DNA of 64,000 nt from Alphaproteobacteria bacterium. Its GTDB lineage: Bacteria > Pseudomonadota > Alphaproteobacteria > Rhizobiales > JAJFHC01. A program made the position numbers and the translations under genes. Shown here one piece after another: positions 8,390 through 17,071 of the stretch; within the stretch, counting starts at the first letter, position 1; the number at the start of each line of letters is the position of its first letter. The notes under the pieces are model-generated. The model worked only from the letters and a program-made list of their open reading frames with translations. It did not search any database and was not told where the DNA came from. The DNA lies in NCBI GenBank assembly GCA_021775805.1, contig JAJFHD010000099.1:1-64000 (forward strand), read 5' to 3'.

Positions 8390-9547
8390 ATGACCACGAA
8401 CGAATTTGAATCCCTGCGCGTTTGCGAAGCTCACGTGAAGAACGGCAAACCTTTGCCAGCCGTGGCTTACACGGATGAAGGCCTGGCGGGGTATGAAACC
8501 CGCTCGATCTTCGCGGCTTCATGGTGCTGTATCGGTGTGACCGACGACGTTTCTGAAGCGGGCGACGTTAAGCCACTGGTTTTTGGTGGAGCGGCGCTTC
8601 TTTTAACCCGCTCAGATGACGGTACGGTTCATGTTCATCATAACAACTGCCGTCATCGCGGCATGCAGCTTGCCGGTGAACCGTGTTCGAACGTGAAACG
8701 GCTGGTGTGTCCCTATCATGGCTGGATTTACGGTCTGGATGGCCAGTTGCTGCGCACGCCGCATGTGGGCGGCGTTGGTCGGCATGGCGCCAGCGATGTG
8801 GCGGGCGGGTTGCCAGAAGGATTGAAACCGGTTCGCTCGGCAATCTGGAACCACCTTATTTTTGTCAACGTGTCCGGTGACGCGGAACCCTTTGAAAAGT
8901 TCATCGCACCTCTTGAGCGACAATGGGCTGACTACGACCTCCGTCACATCCATTTGGCGGTCCGTGATAGCATCGCAGCCGACTGCAACTGGAAACTGGC
9001 CGTCGAAAATTTTGTCGACGTCTACCATCTGCCTTTTGTGCATCCGGGCCTCAATGCCTACAGCGATTTTGGCGATCATTACTACATTCATGAAGCGCGG
9101 CTGTTCGGTGAAGGCAATGCAAATGTTTACCCCGATGACTCCGCCGTCGACACGTTTGAGGACTTTCCCGGATTGCCGGGGGAACGCCGGTCGACGCTTG
9201 AAGCGCTGTGCCTATTCCCAAATCTGCTGATCACGATAACACGCGACCATCTGAGGGTCATCCTGGTCGAGCCGAACGGCACGCACTCGTGTCGCGAAAG
9301 AGTGTACATCTTTGTAAACGGCCGCGACGCAGCGACATCTCCAGAACTGGAAGACGAACGTCAGCAACTCATGCGCCGGTTCGTTGCTTTCAACGACGAA
9401 GACCTCGATATTGCCGGGAAGCTTCAAACATCGATGCAGTCCAGGTTCAATGATGGATGCTTCTCGCCTGCGTTCGACACGGCGGTTCGCCTGTTTCAGG
9501 CGGCTTATGTAGAGTGTTTGGGACGTGCCAGGGAAACCGAAACTTGA
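8390..9547 (+). CDS. Rieske non-haem iron oxygenase, alpha subunit
   Basis: From ATG 8390 the protein has 385 residues. The N-terminal Rieske domain shows Cys87-x-His89 (NCRHRG) and Cys107-x2-His110 (CPYHGW) for the [2Fe-2S] cluster. The catalytic domain has the mononuclear iron ligands in NFVDVYHLPFVH (His213, His218), with Asp210 as the bridging residue between subunits. The family includes ring hydroxylases and N-demethylases of betaines (GbcA, stachydrine and carnitine oxygenases). No ferredoxin or reductase gene is nearby, so electrons must come from a partner encoded elsewhere. It starts a plus-strand cluster with a GMC oxidoreductase 18 bases downstream. The substrate cannot be named; an N-methyl or aromatic compound is likely. 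Confidence 0.85.
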   Translation: MTTNEFESLRVCEAHVKNGKPLPAVAYTDEGLAGYETRSIFAASWCCIGVTDDVSEAGDVKPLVFGGAALLLTRSDDGTVHVHHNNCRHRGMQLAGEPCSNVKRLVCPYHGWIYGLDGQLLRTPHVGGVGRHGASDVAGGLPEGLKPVRSAIWNHLIFVNVSGDAEPFEKFIAPLERQWADYDLRHIHLAVRDSIAADCNWKLAVENFVDVYHLPFVHPGLNAYSDFGDHYYIHEARLFGEGNANVYPDDSAVDTFEDFPGLPGERRSTLEALCLFPNLLITITRDHLRVILVEPNGTHSCRERVYIFVNGRDAATSPELEDERQQLMRRFVAFNDEDLDIAGKLQTSMQSRFNDGCFSPAFDTAVRLFQAAYVECLGRARETET

Positions 9548-9565
9548 GAGCTCGGCATTCAAGAC

Positions 9566-11248
9566 ATGCAAGCGGAATATGATTTCATAATTGTCGGCGC
9601 CGGGTCGGCCGGTTGCGTGCTTGCCAACCGGTTGAGCGAAGATGAAACGGCAAGCGTTCTCCTGGTCGAAGCCGGACCTCGGGACCGGAGCTGGCAATTG
9701 TCCATGCCCGCGGCTTTGGCATACCCGTTGAGAAGTAACCGCTTCAACTGGGGCTACACAACCGAGCCGCAGGAGCATCTGAACAACCGTCGGCTATACT
9801 GGCCGAGGGGGCGGGTGCTGGGCGGGTCGTCATCGATAAACGGCATGGTCTGGGTCCGCGGCCACCCGTGGGACTTCGACAACTGGTATGCGCAAGGGAT
9901 GGACGGATGGGCCTACTGCCAGGTGCTGCCCTATTTCAAGCGACTCGAAAAATGGTCGGAAGGGGCGGACGCCTATCGTGGCGGCGACGGTCTCGTCGGT
10001 GTGCTGCGCGGCAATTATCCTAACCCTTTGTTCGACGCTTATGTCGAAGCGGGCCGGCAGGCCGGCTATCCGGTTTCAGCGGATTTCAACGGTCGCCAGT
10101 TCGAGGGCTTCGGCCGGTTCGACATGAATATATGGCAGGGACGGCGGCAAAGTTCGTCTCAGACCTATCTCGAGCCGGCCAGGAAGAGGCCGAACCTTAC
10201 CGTGATGACCGAAACCTTTGTCTCCAGGGTGATGATCGAAAAGGGCAAAGCAACCGGTATCCAGTGCGTCCAGGGCCGCAACGAGATGACGGTCAGTGCG
10301 GCCAGGGAAGTTATTTTGTGCGGTGGTGCCATCAACTCGCCGCAGGTTCTGATGCTTTCCGGTGTCGGGCCGGCGGCGGCACTTCACAAGCATTCCATAC
10401 GCGTCGAGGCGGATCTGCCGGGAGTCGGCGGAAACCTTCAGGACCACCTCAACACGTCAGTGAAGTATGGATGCACCCAGCCGGTCACGCTTTATGGGGC
10501 CGACCGGTTCCCCAAAAACATTCTCATCGGGCTGCAGTACTTTTTGTCGAGGACCGGAGCGGGAGCGACCATGCATACGGAAGCCGGGTGTTTCATAAAG
10601 GCCATGCCGGGGGCCGACATTCCCGATATCCAGCATCATTTCATTCCTATCCTGGTCTACGACAACGGGCGAAAACCTGCCGACCAGCACGGTTTCCAAT
10701 GTCATGTTTGTCCGGTGAGACCCGAAAGCCGGGGCGCCGTGGCATTGGCCTCGGGAGATCCGACCGTTGCGCCGGTCATACAACCCAATTGCATGTCGAC
10801 CGACCGCGACCTGGCGATGATGATTGAATGCATCAAAGTTACCCGTGAGGGTTTGCATCAACCGGCCATGGAACCGTTTCTCGGTCCTGAGCTTTTTCCC
10901 GGTCCCGGGGTCAAGAGCGATGCGGAAATCCTCGATTATGTCCGGCAGTCCGCCGTGACCTGTTACCATCCTTCCGGTACCTGCAAGATGGGGAACGACG
11001 ACATGGCGGTCGTGGACGACCAGCTCAAAGTCCGTGGCATCGACAACCTGCGCGTCATCGATGCGTCGGTCATGCCTGAACTCGTCAGTGGCAACACAAA
11101 TGCGGCGATCATGATGATGGCGGAACTGTCGGCAGACCGCATTCTGGGGCAGATGCCGGAGGCCCCCATCGATGTGGCGATCGACGGCTATGAACCGATC
11201 CGGGCAGCGGGTTTGCGTGAAACCAAGGAACTGGAGACCGTGTCATGA
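9566..11248 (+). CDS. GMC-family FAD oxidoreductase (choline dehydrogenase-like)
   Basis: This 560-residue flavoprotein begins with the FAD Rossmann motif IIVGAGSAGCVLANRL. It has the GMC signature 1 region RGRVLGGSSSINGMVWVRG, signature 2 around GGAINSPQVLMLSGVGP, and a C-terminal active-site region (HPSGTCKMG, then a NTNAAIMMMAE segment). It oxidises an alcohol to an aldehyde or ketone. BetA is the best-known relative, but many paralogs act on other alcohols. Its stop overlaps the next gene by four bases (ATGA), showing translational coupling with the EutA-like protein. Confidence 0.9.
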   Translation: MQAEYDFIIVGAGSAGCVLANRLSEDETASVLLVEAGPRDRSWQLSMPAALAYPLRSNRFNWGYTTEPQEHLNNRRLYWPRGRVLGGSSSINGMVWVRGHPWDFDNWYAQGMDGWAYCQVLPYFKRLEKWSEGADAYRGGDGLVGVLRGNYPNPLFDAYVEAGRQAGYPVSADFNGRQFEGFGRFDMNIWQGRRQSSSQTYLEPARKRPNLTVMTETFVSRVMIEKGKATGIQCVQGRNEMTVSAAREVILCGGAINSPQVLMLSGVGPAAALHKHSIRVEADLPGVGGNLQDHLNTSVKYGCTQPVTLYGADRFPKNILIGLQYFLSRTGAGATMHTEAGCFIKAMPGADIPDIQHHFIPILVYDNGRKPADQHGFQCHVCPVRPESRGAVALASGDPTVAPVIQPNCMSTDRDLAMMIECIKVTREGLHQPAMEPFLGPELFPGPGVKSDAEILDYVRQSAVTCYHPSGTCKMGNDDMAVVDDQLKVRGIDNLRVIDASVMPELVSGNTNAAIMMMAELSADRILGQMPEAPIDVAIDGYEPIRAAGLRETKELETVS

Positions 11249-12060
11249 CGTCGAGCGACAGAGTTCCTCTGCATACGGAGTTCAACCAGCCGGCGCCCGA
11301 GGGATGGCGTGAGATGGATGTGGTTTATCCGGAGCGGGCTCCTGTCAGGATCGGGCTGATTGCCCTGGCCAATGATTGTGCGATCGAAACCGATCTTCAC
11401 GACTTCCTGCCCTCCGACGATCTCCAGATCCATTGCAACCGGGTTTACAGTCCGCAATTCTCCAACCTGGCGTCGCTTCATGCGGTTGGCGGCGACATTA
11501 CCGAGTCGGTCAAGGGACTGATGCCCGACAGCCCGCTTGACGTGGTGGCGTTCGGTTGCACGTCGGCGACCATGGCCCTGGGCCGGGATACCATCGAGGC
11601 GGCCGTGCTACGCGCACGCAGCGATGTTCAGGTCGTCGAGCCGATTTCTGCAGCCCTGGCCGGCCTCGAACTTCTCGGATGCAGGAAGATAGCGTTGCTC
11701 ACGCCTTACATCGGCGAGGTCAATGTGATGGTCGGCGACTATATTACCGGGCACGGTTTCGAGGTTGCAGCCAAGGGTTTCTTTGCCGTCGTGGATGATG
11801 ATGAGCGGTCCCGCATTCGCGGCGACGCGATCGAAGCGGCGGGGCTGGCGCTGGCCGGTGATCCGGCGATCGATGGTCTGTTTATTTCCTGTACAGCCTT
11901 GCGGACCGCCGGTGTGGTGGAAAGCCTCGAACGCGCACTGGGCAAGCCTGTCGTGACCAGCAATCAGGCACTCGCCTGGGACGCCTTGCGCAGGGCCGGT
12001 GACATGCGGATTGTTCAGGGACGAGGCCGTTTGTTGCGCGAGGAGGGCCAGTCTCCGTGA
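11245..12060 (+). CDS. EutA/maleate isomerase-like Asp/Glu racemase-superfamily protein
   Basis: This is a 271-residue cytoplasmic protein. Two catalytic-type cysteines sit in the expected symmetric contexts, FGCTSATMALG (Cys105) and ISCTALRTAG (Cys216), as in maleate cis-trans isomerase and EutA of ectoine-utilisation operons. The two half-domains repeat the pattern PVRIGLIALAND and RKIALLTPYIGEVN. It overlaps the GMC gene by 4 bases and is followed by a regulator. The typical partners EutB and EutC are absent, so ectoine use is not proven. The role may be cis-trans isomerisation or racemisation of a dicarboxylate formed by the cluster. Confidence 0.75.
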   Translation: MTSSDRVPLHTEFNQPAPEGWREMDVVYPERAPVRIGLIALANDCAIETDLHDFLPSDDLQIHCNRVYSPQFSNLASLHAVGGDITESVKGLMPDSPLDVVAFGCTSATMALGRDTIEAAVLRARSDVQVVEPISAALAGLELLGCRKIALLTPYIGEVNVMVGDYITGHGFEVAAKGFFAVVDDDERSRIRGDAIEAAGLALAGDPAIDGLFISCTALRTAGVVESLERALGKPVVTSNQALAWDALRRAGDMRIVQGRGRLLREEGQSP

Positions 12061-12085
12061 TGGCAGCGCATTCGAGGTCGGTCCG

Positions 12086-12979
12086 ATGACGGCGGCGGAA
12101 GACAAACGTGCGGTCCGCCGGGTTCAGCTTGCGCAGAAAGTGCTGCAGACCGCCCAGCGGTCGGGATGGGAAAAGGGTTATCATCTGACCGAGGCGAGTC
12201 TGAGCGAAATTCTCGGCGTTTCCAGATCTCCGGCCCGCGCGGCACTGGAACTGCTGCAACAGTGGGGTGCGGTGATCAAGAAGCCGAACCACGGGTTTTA
12301 TCTCGATCGCAACGCCAATCAGCTGACCGATATCGATGCGGATTTGCCTTTGACTCAGGATGAGTCCCTTTACATTGCTCTGATCAACGCCCGCCTGGAC
12401 CGTTCGATAGGCAACACGATCACCCAGGCGGAAGTCATGATCCGATTTGGCAGTCCACGCAATGTGGTGGACCGGGCCTTTTCCAAAATGATGGAAGACG
12501 GTCTGTTGCAACAGAATGCCGGCCGCGGCTGGCAGTTCTTGCCGACATTCGACAGTTCGCGTTCCTGGCGTGACGGCTACCAGTTGCGGTTGCTTCTTGA
12601 GCCGGGCGGCATCCTCCTGGAACAGTTTAGCGTCGACACCGGCAAACTTGCGGACACCCGCAGGGCTCACGAAAACTTGCTGGCCCATATGACAAAAGGC
12701 CACAAACCGGCCAGCTGGATCTGCGATCTGGACGCGGACTTTCACGAACTGATTGCCTCGTTTACCAACAACGCATTTTTTGTCCAGGCAATACAGACCC
12801 AAAACCGGTTGCGCCGCCTGTTTGAACTCAGAAGCTACGGCGATCGTGCCAGGATAGACCAATGGTGTCGGGAACATCTGGAGATCGTCAGTCATCTGGA
12901 GGCCGGTGACGTGCAGAAGGCGTCGCGAGCCATGCGATTGCATCTGACCAATGCCACGGCATCCGCGTCGGTAGACTGA
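12086..12979 (+). CDS. GntR-like transcriptional regulator with C-terminal effector domain
   Basis: ATG 12086 is preceded by GAGG with an 8-base spacer and gives 297 residues. Residues 10-70 form an N-terminal winged helix with LSEILGVSRSPARAALELL, close to GntR helix-turn-helix proteins. A second winged-helix-like segment follows at about 105-150 (AEVMIRFGSPRNVVDRAFSKM). The last 130 residues are an all-alpha FCD-like ligand domain (DADFHELIASFTNN). Two DNA-binding-like segments are unusual for the family. It probably regulates the surrounding Rieske-GMC-EutA-M20-M24 cluster. Confidence 0.75.
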   Translation: MTAAEDKRAVRRVQLAQKVLQTAQRSGWEKGYHLTEASLSEILGVSRSPARAALELLQQWGAVIKKPNHGFYLDRNANQLTDIDADLPLTQDESLYIALINARLDRSIGNTITQAEVMIRFGSPRNVVDRAFSKMMEDGLLQQNAGRGWQFLPTFDSSRSWRDGYQLRLLLEPGGILLEQFSVDTGKLADTRRAHENLLAHMTKGHKPASWICDLDADFHELIASFTNNAFFVQAIQTQNRLRRLFELRSYGDRARIDQWCREHLEIVSHLEAGDVQKASRAMRLHLTNATASASVD

Positions 12980-12990
12980 TTGGAGGATAA

Positions 12991-14166
12991 ATGATTCACG
13001 GCATAGACGAGGCGGGCTTACTGAGGGTGCTGGAAGACCTGGTCGCTTTCGATACGCAAAACCCGCCGGGCAAAGAAGTGGAGGCAGCGGCTTACATTCT
13101 CAGTCAGTTGCAAGCGATGGGATGTCGCGCGGAGGCCGTGGACTTTCTTCCCGGCCGGACAAATGTGGTTGGCGTTTTCGACAACGGACCAGGACCGGTA
13201 TTTGCCTTCAACACACATATCGATGTGGTGCCCGTGGGAGAGGGGTGGACAAGCGATCCCCTCGTTCTTCGGCGCGACGGCGGACTTCTTTACGGCCGCG
13301 GCGCGTGCGATGCCAAGGGACCTTTGGCGGCGATGCTTGAAGCCATGCGATTGCTTGTCGCCGAGCGGGGCTCCTGGTCGGGTACCCTGATCGGCGCCTT
13401 TGTCGGGGACGAGGAGGCTGCCAGTCTGGGCGCCAAGGCTTACGTGAGGGAGGCTGCCGCCATCGACTATTGTGCGATCGGCGAGCCGACCTCGTGCACC
13501 ACTGTCACGGCCCATAAAGGCAGTTTGAGGCCGGTGGTGCGGGTCCATGGCAAGTCCGCGCATTCCGGAATGCCGGACCTTGGTACCAATGCGATCCTGA
13601 AAGCCGCACCGCTTCTCAGCCTTATCGTCGCCGAACATGAACGGGTCAGGGCCAGGTCCCACAACCTGGTTGGCACTGCCAGCCTGACGGTGACCCGGGC
13701 GTTGGGTGGCGTCGCCGACAATGTTGTGCCGGAGACTTGCGATTTTTTGCTCGACCGGCGGTTGGTGCCCGGCGAAGACGAGGACCAGGTAAAAAAAGAC
13801 CTGGTTGCCCTGGTCGAGAGCGCTGGCCGGGAGGCGGGCGTGAGGACCGAGATCGTCGAATTCAAACCGACAACGGGCGGACCGACGGAGACAGCACCCG
13901 ATCACCCCGTGGTTCGGGCGGCCCAGTCGGCGTGTGGCCATCACAACGGACGGGAAAGCGCCTTGTCGGGATTTGAAGGCGGCTGCGACCTGGTACACTT
14001 TCGAACACTCGGGGCAAACGGCATCGTGCTAGGTCCAGGCGCCCTTGCGGTCGCTCACAAACCTGACGAGTTCGTGCCCGTGGACGAACTGATGCGATCG
14101 GTGCTGATCTATCGCGACATTGCGAACACCATGCTGAGCGAAGGAAAGACCCCGGGGCCCGTTTGA
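12991..14166 (+). CDS. ArgE/DapE-like M20 metallohydrolase (deacetylase/amidohydrolase)
   Basis: This 391-residue cytoplasmic enzyme has the complete M20 di-zinc set: NTHIDVVP (His, Asp), GRGACDAKGPLAA (bridging Asp), VGDEEAASLG (catalytic Glu and metal Glu), IGEPT, and a C-terminal His in LAVAHKPDEFV. The inserted dimerisation lid carries KSAHSGMPDLG. Relatives remove acyl groups from amino acids, as in acetylornithine deacetylase. TGGAGGATAA gives a strong ribosome-binding site 12 bases after the regulator stop. Within this cluster it may deblock an N-acyl amino acid produced by the M24 enzyme, as DoeB does in ectoine degradation, but DoeB belongs to a different family. Confidence 0.87.
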   Translation: MIHGIDEAGLLRVLEDLVAFDTQNPPGKEVEAAAYILSQLQAMGCRAEAVDFLPGRTNVVGVFDNGPGPVFAFNTHIDVVPVGEGWTSDPLVLRRDGGLLYGRGACDAKGPLAAMLEAMRLLVAERGSWSGTLIGAFVGDEEAASLGAKAYVREAAAIDYCAIGEPTSCTTVTAHKGSLRPVVRVHGKSAHSGMPDLGTNAILKAAPLLSLIVAEHERVRARSHNLVGTASLTVTRALGGVADNVVPETCDFLLDRRLVPGEDEDQVKKDLVALVESAGREAGVRTEIVEFKPTTGGPTETAPDHPVVRAAQSACGHHNGRESALSGFEGGCDLVHFRTLGANGIVLGPGALAVAHKPDEFVPVDELMRSVLIYRDIANTMLSEGKTPGPV

Positions 14167-14215
14167 CGCGGTACTGTCCCCACATGGCTGGGAGAATTAG
14201 AGGAAGGGTTGCGAA

Positions 14216-15388
14216 ATGGGAGTTGATGGGGCTGTGGTCCGGTCCGGGTTGGAAGCCACGTTTGCGAAGCCGGAACTCGATGCCCGGGTCGCGGCGGCGC
14301 GGGAAGCTCTGGGCGCGCGTGGAATCGACGTCATGATCGTCACCGGACCGGAGAACATTTATTATCTCACCGGCCAACAGACGCCAGGGTACTATACCTA
14401 CCAGGCGCTTTTACTGCCAGTCGATGACGAACCGGTGTTTATTGTCCGGCAATTGGAATTGAACAATCTGGTGGCCAACAGTTTCTTGGAAAATGTCCGG
14501 CCCTACCCGGACAACGCCGACCCGGTCGATGTTACGATCGGACTGATTGCAGAGCTGGGCTGGACGAACCGGCGCATAGCCATCGACGAACGTGGCTGGT
14601 TTCTCCCGATTGCGATTTACAAGGCACTGCTCGAGAATTTGGGGTCGCTGTCCGACGGGGCAGGAGCTATCGAGAGCCTTCGCGTCGTCAAATCGGCGAG
14701 CGAAATCGCCAAACTGGAAATGTCCGCGCGCTATGTCGATGCCGGTCTTCGGGCAGGCCTCGACGCGGTGGCGGTGGGTGCCAGCGAAAACGATGTTGTC
14801 GCAGCCATGATGGCGGCGGCTATTTCGTCGGGTAGCGAGTATGTCGGCATGGAACCTTTGATGGCGAGCGGACCCCGCTGCGGCATTCCCCATGGGACCT
14901 GGCGCCGGCGGACGATTGAGGCGGGCGACCCGGTGTTTCTGGAAATGGCGGCCTCCCATGACCGCTATCACGCGGCGCTCATGCGCAGCGCCTGGATGGG
15001 TAAGCCTACCGATGTGGCGCGCCGGATGATGGACTGCTGTCTGGAAGGTCTTGCCGCCGCACTTGAAGCACTCAGGCCCGGTACCACTTGTGCCGAGGTC
15101 CACGACGCCTGCCAGGCGGTTGTCGACCGCTATGGCTACACGGAGAATTTCAGGAAGCGGACGGGCTACAGCGTCGGCATATCGTTTGCGCCGGACTGGG
15201 GCGAGGGCAATGTGCTCAGCCTGTTCACCGGCGTGGAGACGGTCGTCCGACCCGGCATGGTTTTTCACATACCGCCCGCCCTACGGATTTATGGAGAGTT
15301 CACGGTCGGTGTCAGCGAAACCGCGGTGGTCACCGACACCGGATGCCGGCCCCTGGGAACCGTGCCGCGCGATCTGGTTGTGGTCTGA
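14216..15388 (+). CDS. creatinase-like M24-fold hydrolase (non-metal type)
   Basis: This 390-residue protein has an N-terminal creatinase domain (residues 15-155) and a pita-bread M24 catalytic domain. Where metallo-M24 peptidases have two metal Asp residues, this protein reads FLEMAASHDRYHAALMRSAW, so the first two metal ligands are missing, as in creatinase. A GISFAPDWGEGN segment near residue 325 is shared with the second M24 protein at 15859 and with ectoine-hydrolase-type sequences. It probably hydrolyses a C-N bond in a small ring or ureido compound rather than Xaa-Pro peptides. An AGGAAGGG site precedes the ATG. Confidence 0.8.
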   Translation: MGVDGAVVRSGLEATFAKPELDARVAAAREALGARGIDVMIVTGPENIYYLTGQQTPGYYTYQALLLPVDDEPVFIVRQLELNNLVANSFLENVRPYPDNADPVDVTIGLIAELGWTNRRIAIDERGWFLPIAIYKALLENLGSLSDGAGAIESLRVVKSASEIAKLEMSARYVDAGLRAGLDAVAVGASENDVVAAMMAAAISSGSEYVGMEPLMASGPRCGIPHGTWRRRTIEAGDPVFLEMAASHDRYHAALMRSAWMGKPTDVARRMMDCCLEGLAAALEALRPGTTCAEVHDACQAVVDRYGYTENFRKRTGYSVGISFAPDWGEGNVLSLFTGVETVVRPGMVFHIPPALRIYGEFTVGVSETAVVTDTGCRPLGTVPRDLVVV

Positions 15389-15421
15389 GGCACAAACCCA
15401 AGGCGCCAACATCGAATGCTG

Positions 15422-15736
15422 TCAGCAGACTTGCGGTTCGCAGGCCTTGATGTCGAATTTGTCCTGCGGGCGCAGCCGGGAGAAATCGAACTGGCGGCCG
15501 TCGCGGCAATGTATCTTCCCGCTCAGGGTGAGGGTGCCATTGACGTCTTTTTCAAGGACATTGGTGTAGTACTCGACCAGGCACTCCTCCTCGCTCTGGA
15601 TCTGCGCCTCAAGCTTGCTGTGCCAGGTCGGCTCCGCAAGCAATGGCATTGTTGAAATCAAGACTGCGAAAACTGATAGTAAGGGTCGATTCAACTGTCC
15701 GGTCGGCATGCCTGATGATCCCATTGGTTGTTTCAT
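15422..15736 (-). CDS. small exported hypothetical protein
   Basis: This is a 104-residue protein of unknown function. Residues 17-35 (RPLLSVFAVLISTMPLLA) look like a signal-peptide core ending before EPTWH. The mature part, about 68 residues, has four cysteines, at EECLVEY, KIHCRDG, KACEPQVC, the last being the C-terminal residue. This suggests a disulfide-stabilised periplasmic protein. A second Met at residue 10 would give a tighter signal peptide. It is antisense to and between two M24 genes transcribed from the other strand, so it is likely an independent unit. Confidence 0.5.
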   Translation of the reverse strand: MKQPMGSSGMPTGQLNRPLLSVFAVLISTMPLLAEPTWHSKLEAQIQSEEECLVEYYTNVLEKDVNGTLTLSGKIHCRDGRQFDFSRLRPQDKFDIKACEPQVC

Positions 15737-15858
15737 TCATTGTCTTCAATTCTGGAAGTTTTTGGAATTTGGTGCCTTGACGTGTGTCAAACCGGGAGTG
15801 ATCTTGGCGCTGCGGTGCATCGTGAAAATGCGGTGGGGCAGTCAGGGGAGATGACGTG

Positions 15859-17040
15859 ATGGCTTACCAGAAACCATTTGAGGCGCAAGAGTTTGACCGG
15901 CGCGTCACCAAGGTCAAACAGCGCATGGAGAAATCGGGATTTGATCTGCTGATCTGTCAGGACCCGGCCAACATGGGCTGGCTGACGGGCTTTGACGGCT
16001 GGTCGTTCTACACCCCGCAGGCGGTTGTGGTTCATCTGAACGAGGCGACGCCTATCTGGTTTGGACGGGCGCAGGATGCCAAGTCGGCGCACATCACGAC
16101 GGATCTGCCGGCGAATAACATCATCTCGTTTTCCGAACCGCTGGTGCATCACCCGACCGACCATCCGTTTGACGAACTGTGCGACCTGATCACATCGCGA
16201 GGCTGGGGGGCTGCCCGCATTGGCGTCGATCTGGATGCCCATTACTATACCGCGCGTGCCCACCGGCATCTGTCGGACGGACTGCCCAATGCAGCGATCT
16301 CAGACAACCGGGAACTCGTGAACTGGGCGCGCCTGGTGAAGTCGGAAGCAGAATTGGCCTACATGCGCGAAGCCGGCCGGATCTGTACAAAAACCATGAA
16401 CAACGTGATTTCCAAACTGGCGCCCGGCGTGCCGCAGTACGAGATCATTGCCGATGTCTATCATTCGCAGATTACAGGTCTCGACGGGCGTTGCGGCGAT
16501 TACACCGGGCTGTGCCCGCTGATCCAGGTCGGCGAGGGCACGAGCACGCCGCATCTCACCTGGACCGATGAACCCCTGCCGGACAACACACTGGTGGTTA
16601 TGGAGATCGGGGCGGCGCGGCGGCATTACCATGCACCGCTGACACGCACCATGCATCTGGGCCGTCCGCCGCAGGAAGTGGTACAACTTGCAGAGGTGAT
16701 TGTGGAAGGTGTCGGCGAGGCGCTGGCGATCGCGCGGCCCGGGGCGACCTGCGAGGATGTGGAGGCGGTCTGGCAGAAAGTTCTCAACCGCAATGGCTAC
16801 AAGAAGGAAAGCCGCGTGGGCTACTCGATCGGACTGAGCTACCCGCCGGACTGGGGCGAACGCACCGCCAGCCTGCGTCCCGGAGACCACACCGTGCTCG
16901 AGGCCGGCATGTGTTTTCACTTCCAGTCGGGCATGTGGCTTGAGGATTTCGGCGCCGCCGTGTCGGAACCGTTCATCGTGACGGAGAACGGCGGCGAACA
17001 CCTCTGCGATGTGGCGCGGGAATTGATCGTGATCGACTGA
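15859..17040 (+). CDS. ectoine hydrolase (DoeA/EutD)-like M24-fold protein
   Basis: ATG 15859 with AGGGGAG 8 bases upstream gives 393 residues; a GTG directly before it is the other possible start. The sequence follows the DoeA/EutD pattern closely as I recall the family: DPANMGWLTGFDGWSFY, an IWFGRAQDA segment, HLTWTDEPL, and SIGLSYPPDWGERTASLRPG. The metal-Asp region reads VMEIGAARRHYHAPLTRT, so metal ligands are missing as in creatinase. DoeA opens the ectoine ring to N-acetyl-diaminobutyrate. The other ectoine genes (doeB, eutB, eutC, doeC/D) are absent in the window, so a related cyclic amidine or imide is an alternative substrate. Confidence 0.75.
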   Translation: MAYQKPFEAQEFDRRVTKVKQRMEKSGFDLLICQDPANMGWLTGFDGWSFYTPQAVVVHLNEATPIWFGRAQDAKSAHITTDLPANNIISFSEPLVHHPTDHPFDELCDLITSRGWGAARIGVDLDAHYYTARAHRHLSDGLPNAAISDNRELVNWARLVKSEAELAYMREAGRICTKTMNNVISKLAPGVPQYEIIADVYHSQITGLDGRCGDYTGLCPLIQVGEGTSTPHLTWTDEPLPDNTLVVMEIGAARRHYHAPLTRTMHLGRPPQEVVQLAEVIVEGVGEALAIARPGATCEDVEAVWQKVLNRNGYKKESRVGYSIGLSYPPDWGERTASLRPGDHTVLEAGMCFHFQSGMWLEDFGAAVSEPFIVTENGGEHLCDVARELIVID

Positions 17041-17071
17041 CGGTAAAGTAACTTTCGACGCCTTTGAACCG

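Noticed and set aside
11245-17040. Complete ectoine-utilisation operon
   Set aside because: Only EutA-like and DoeA-like proteins are present; EutB, EutC, DoeB, DoeC and DoeD are missing, so the pathway cannot be asserted.
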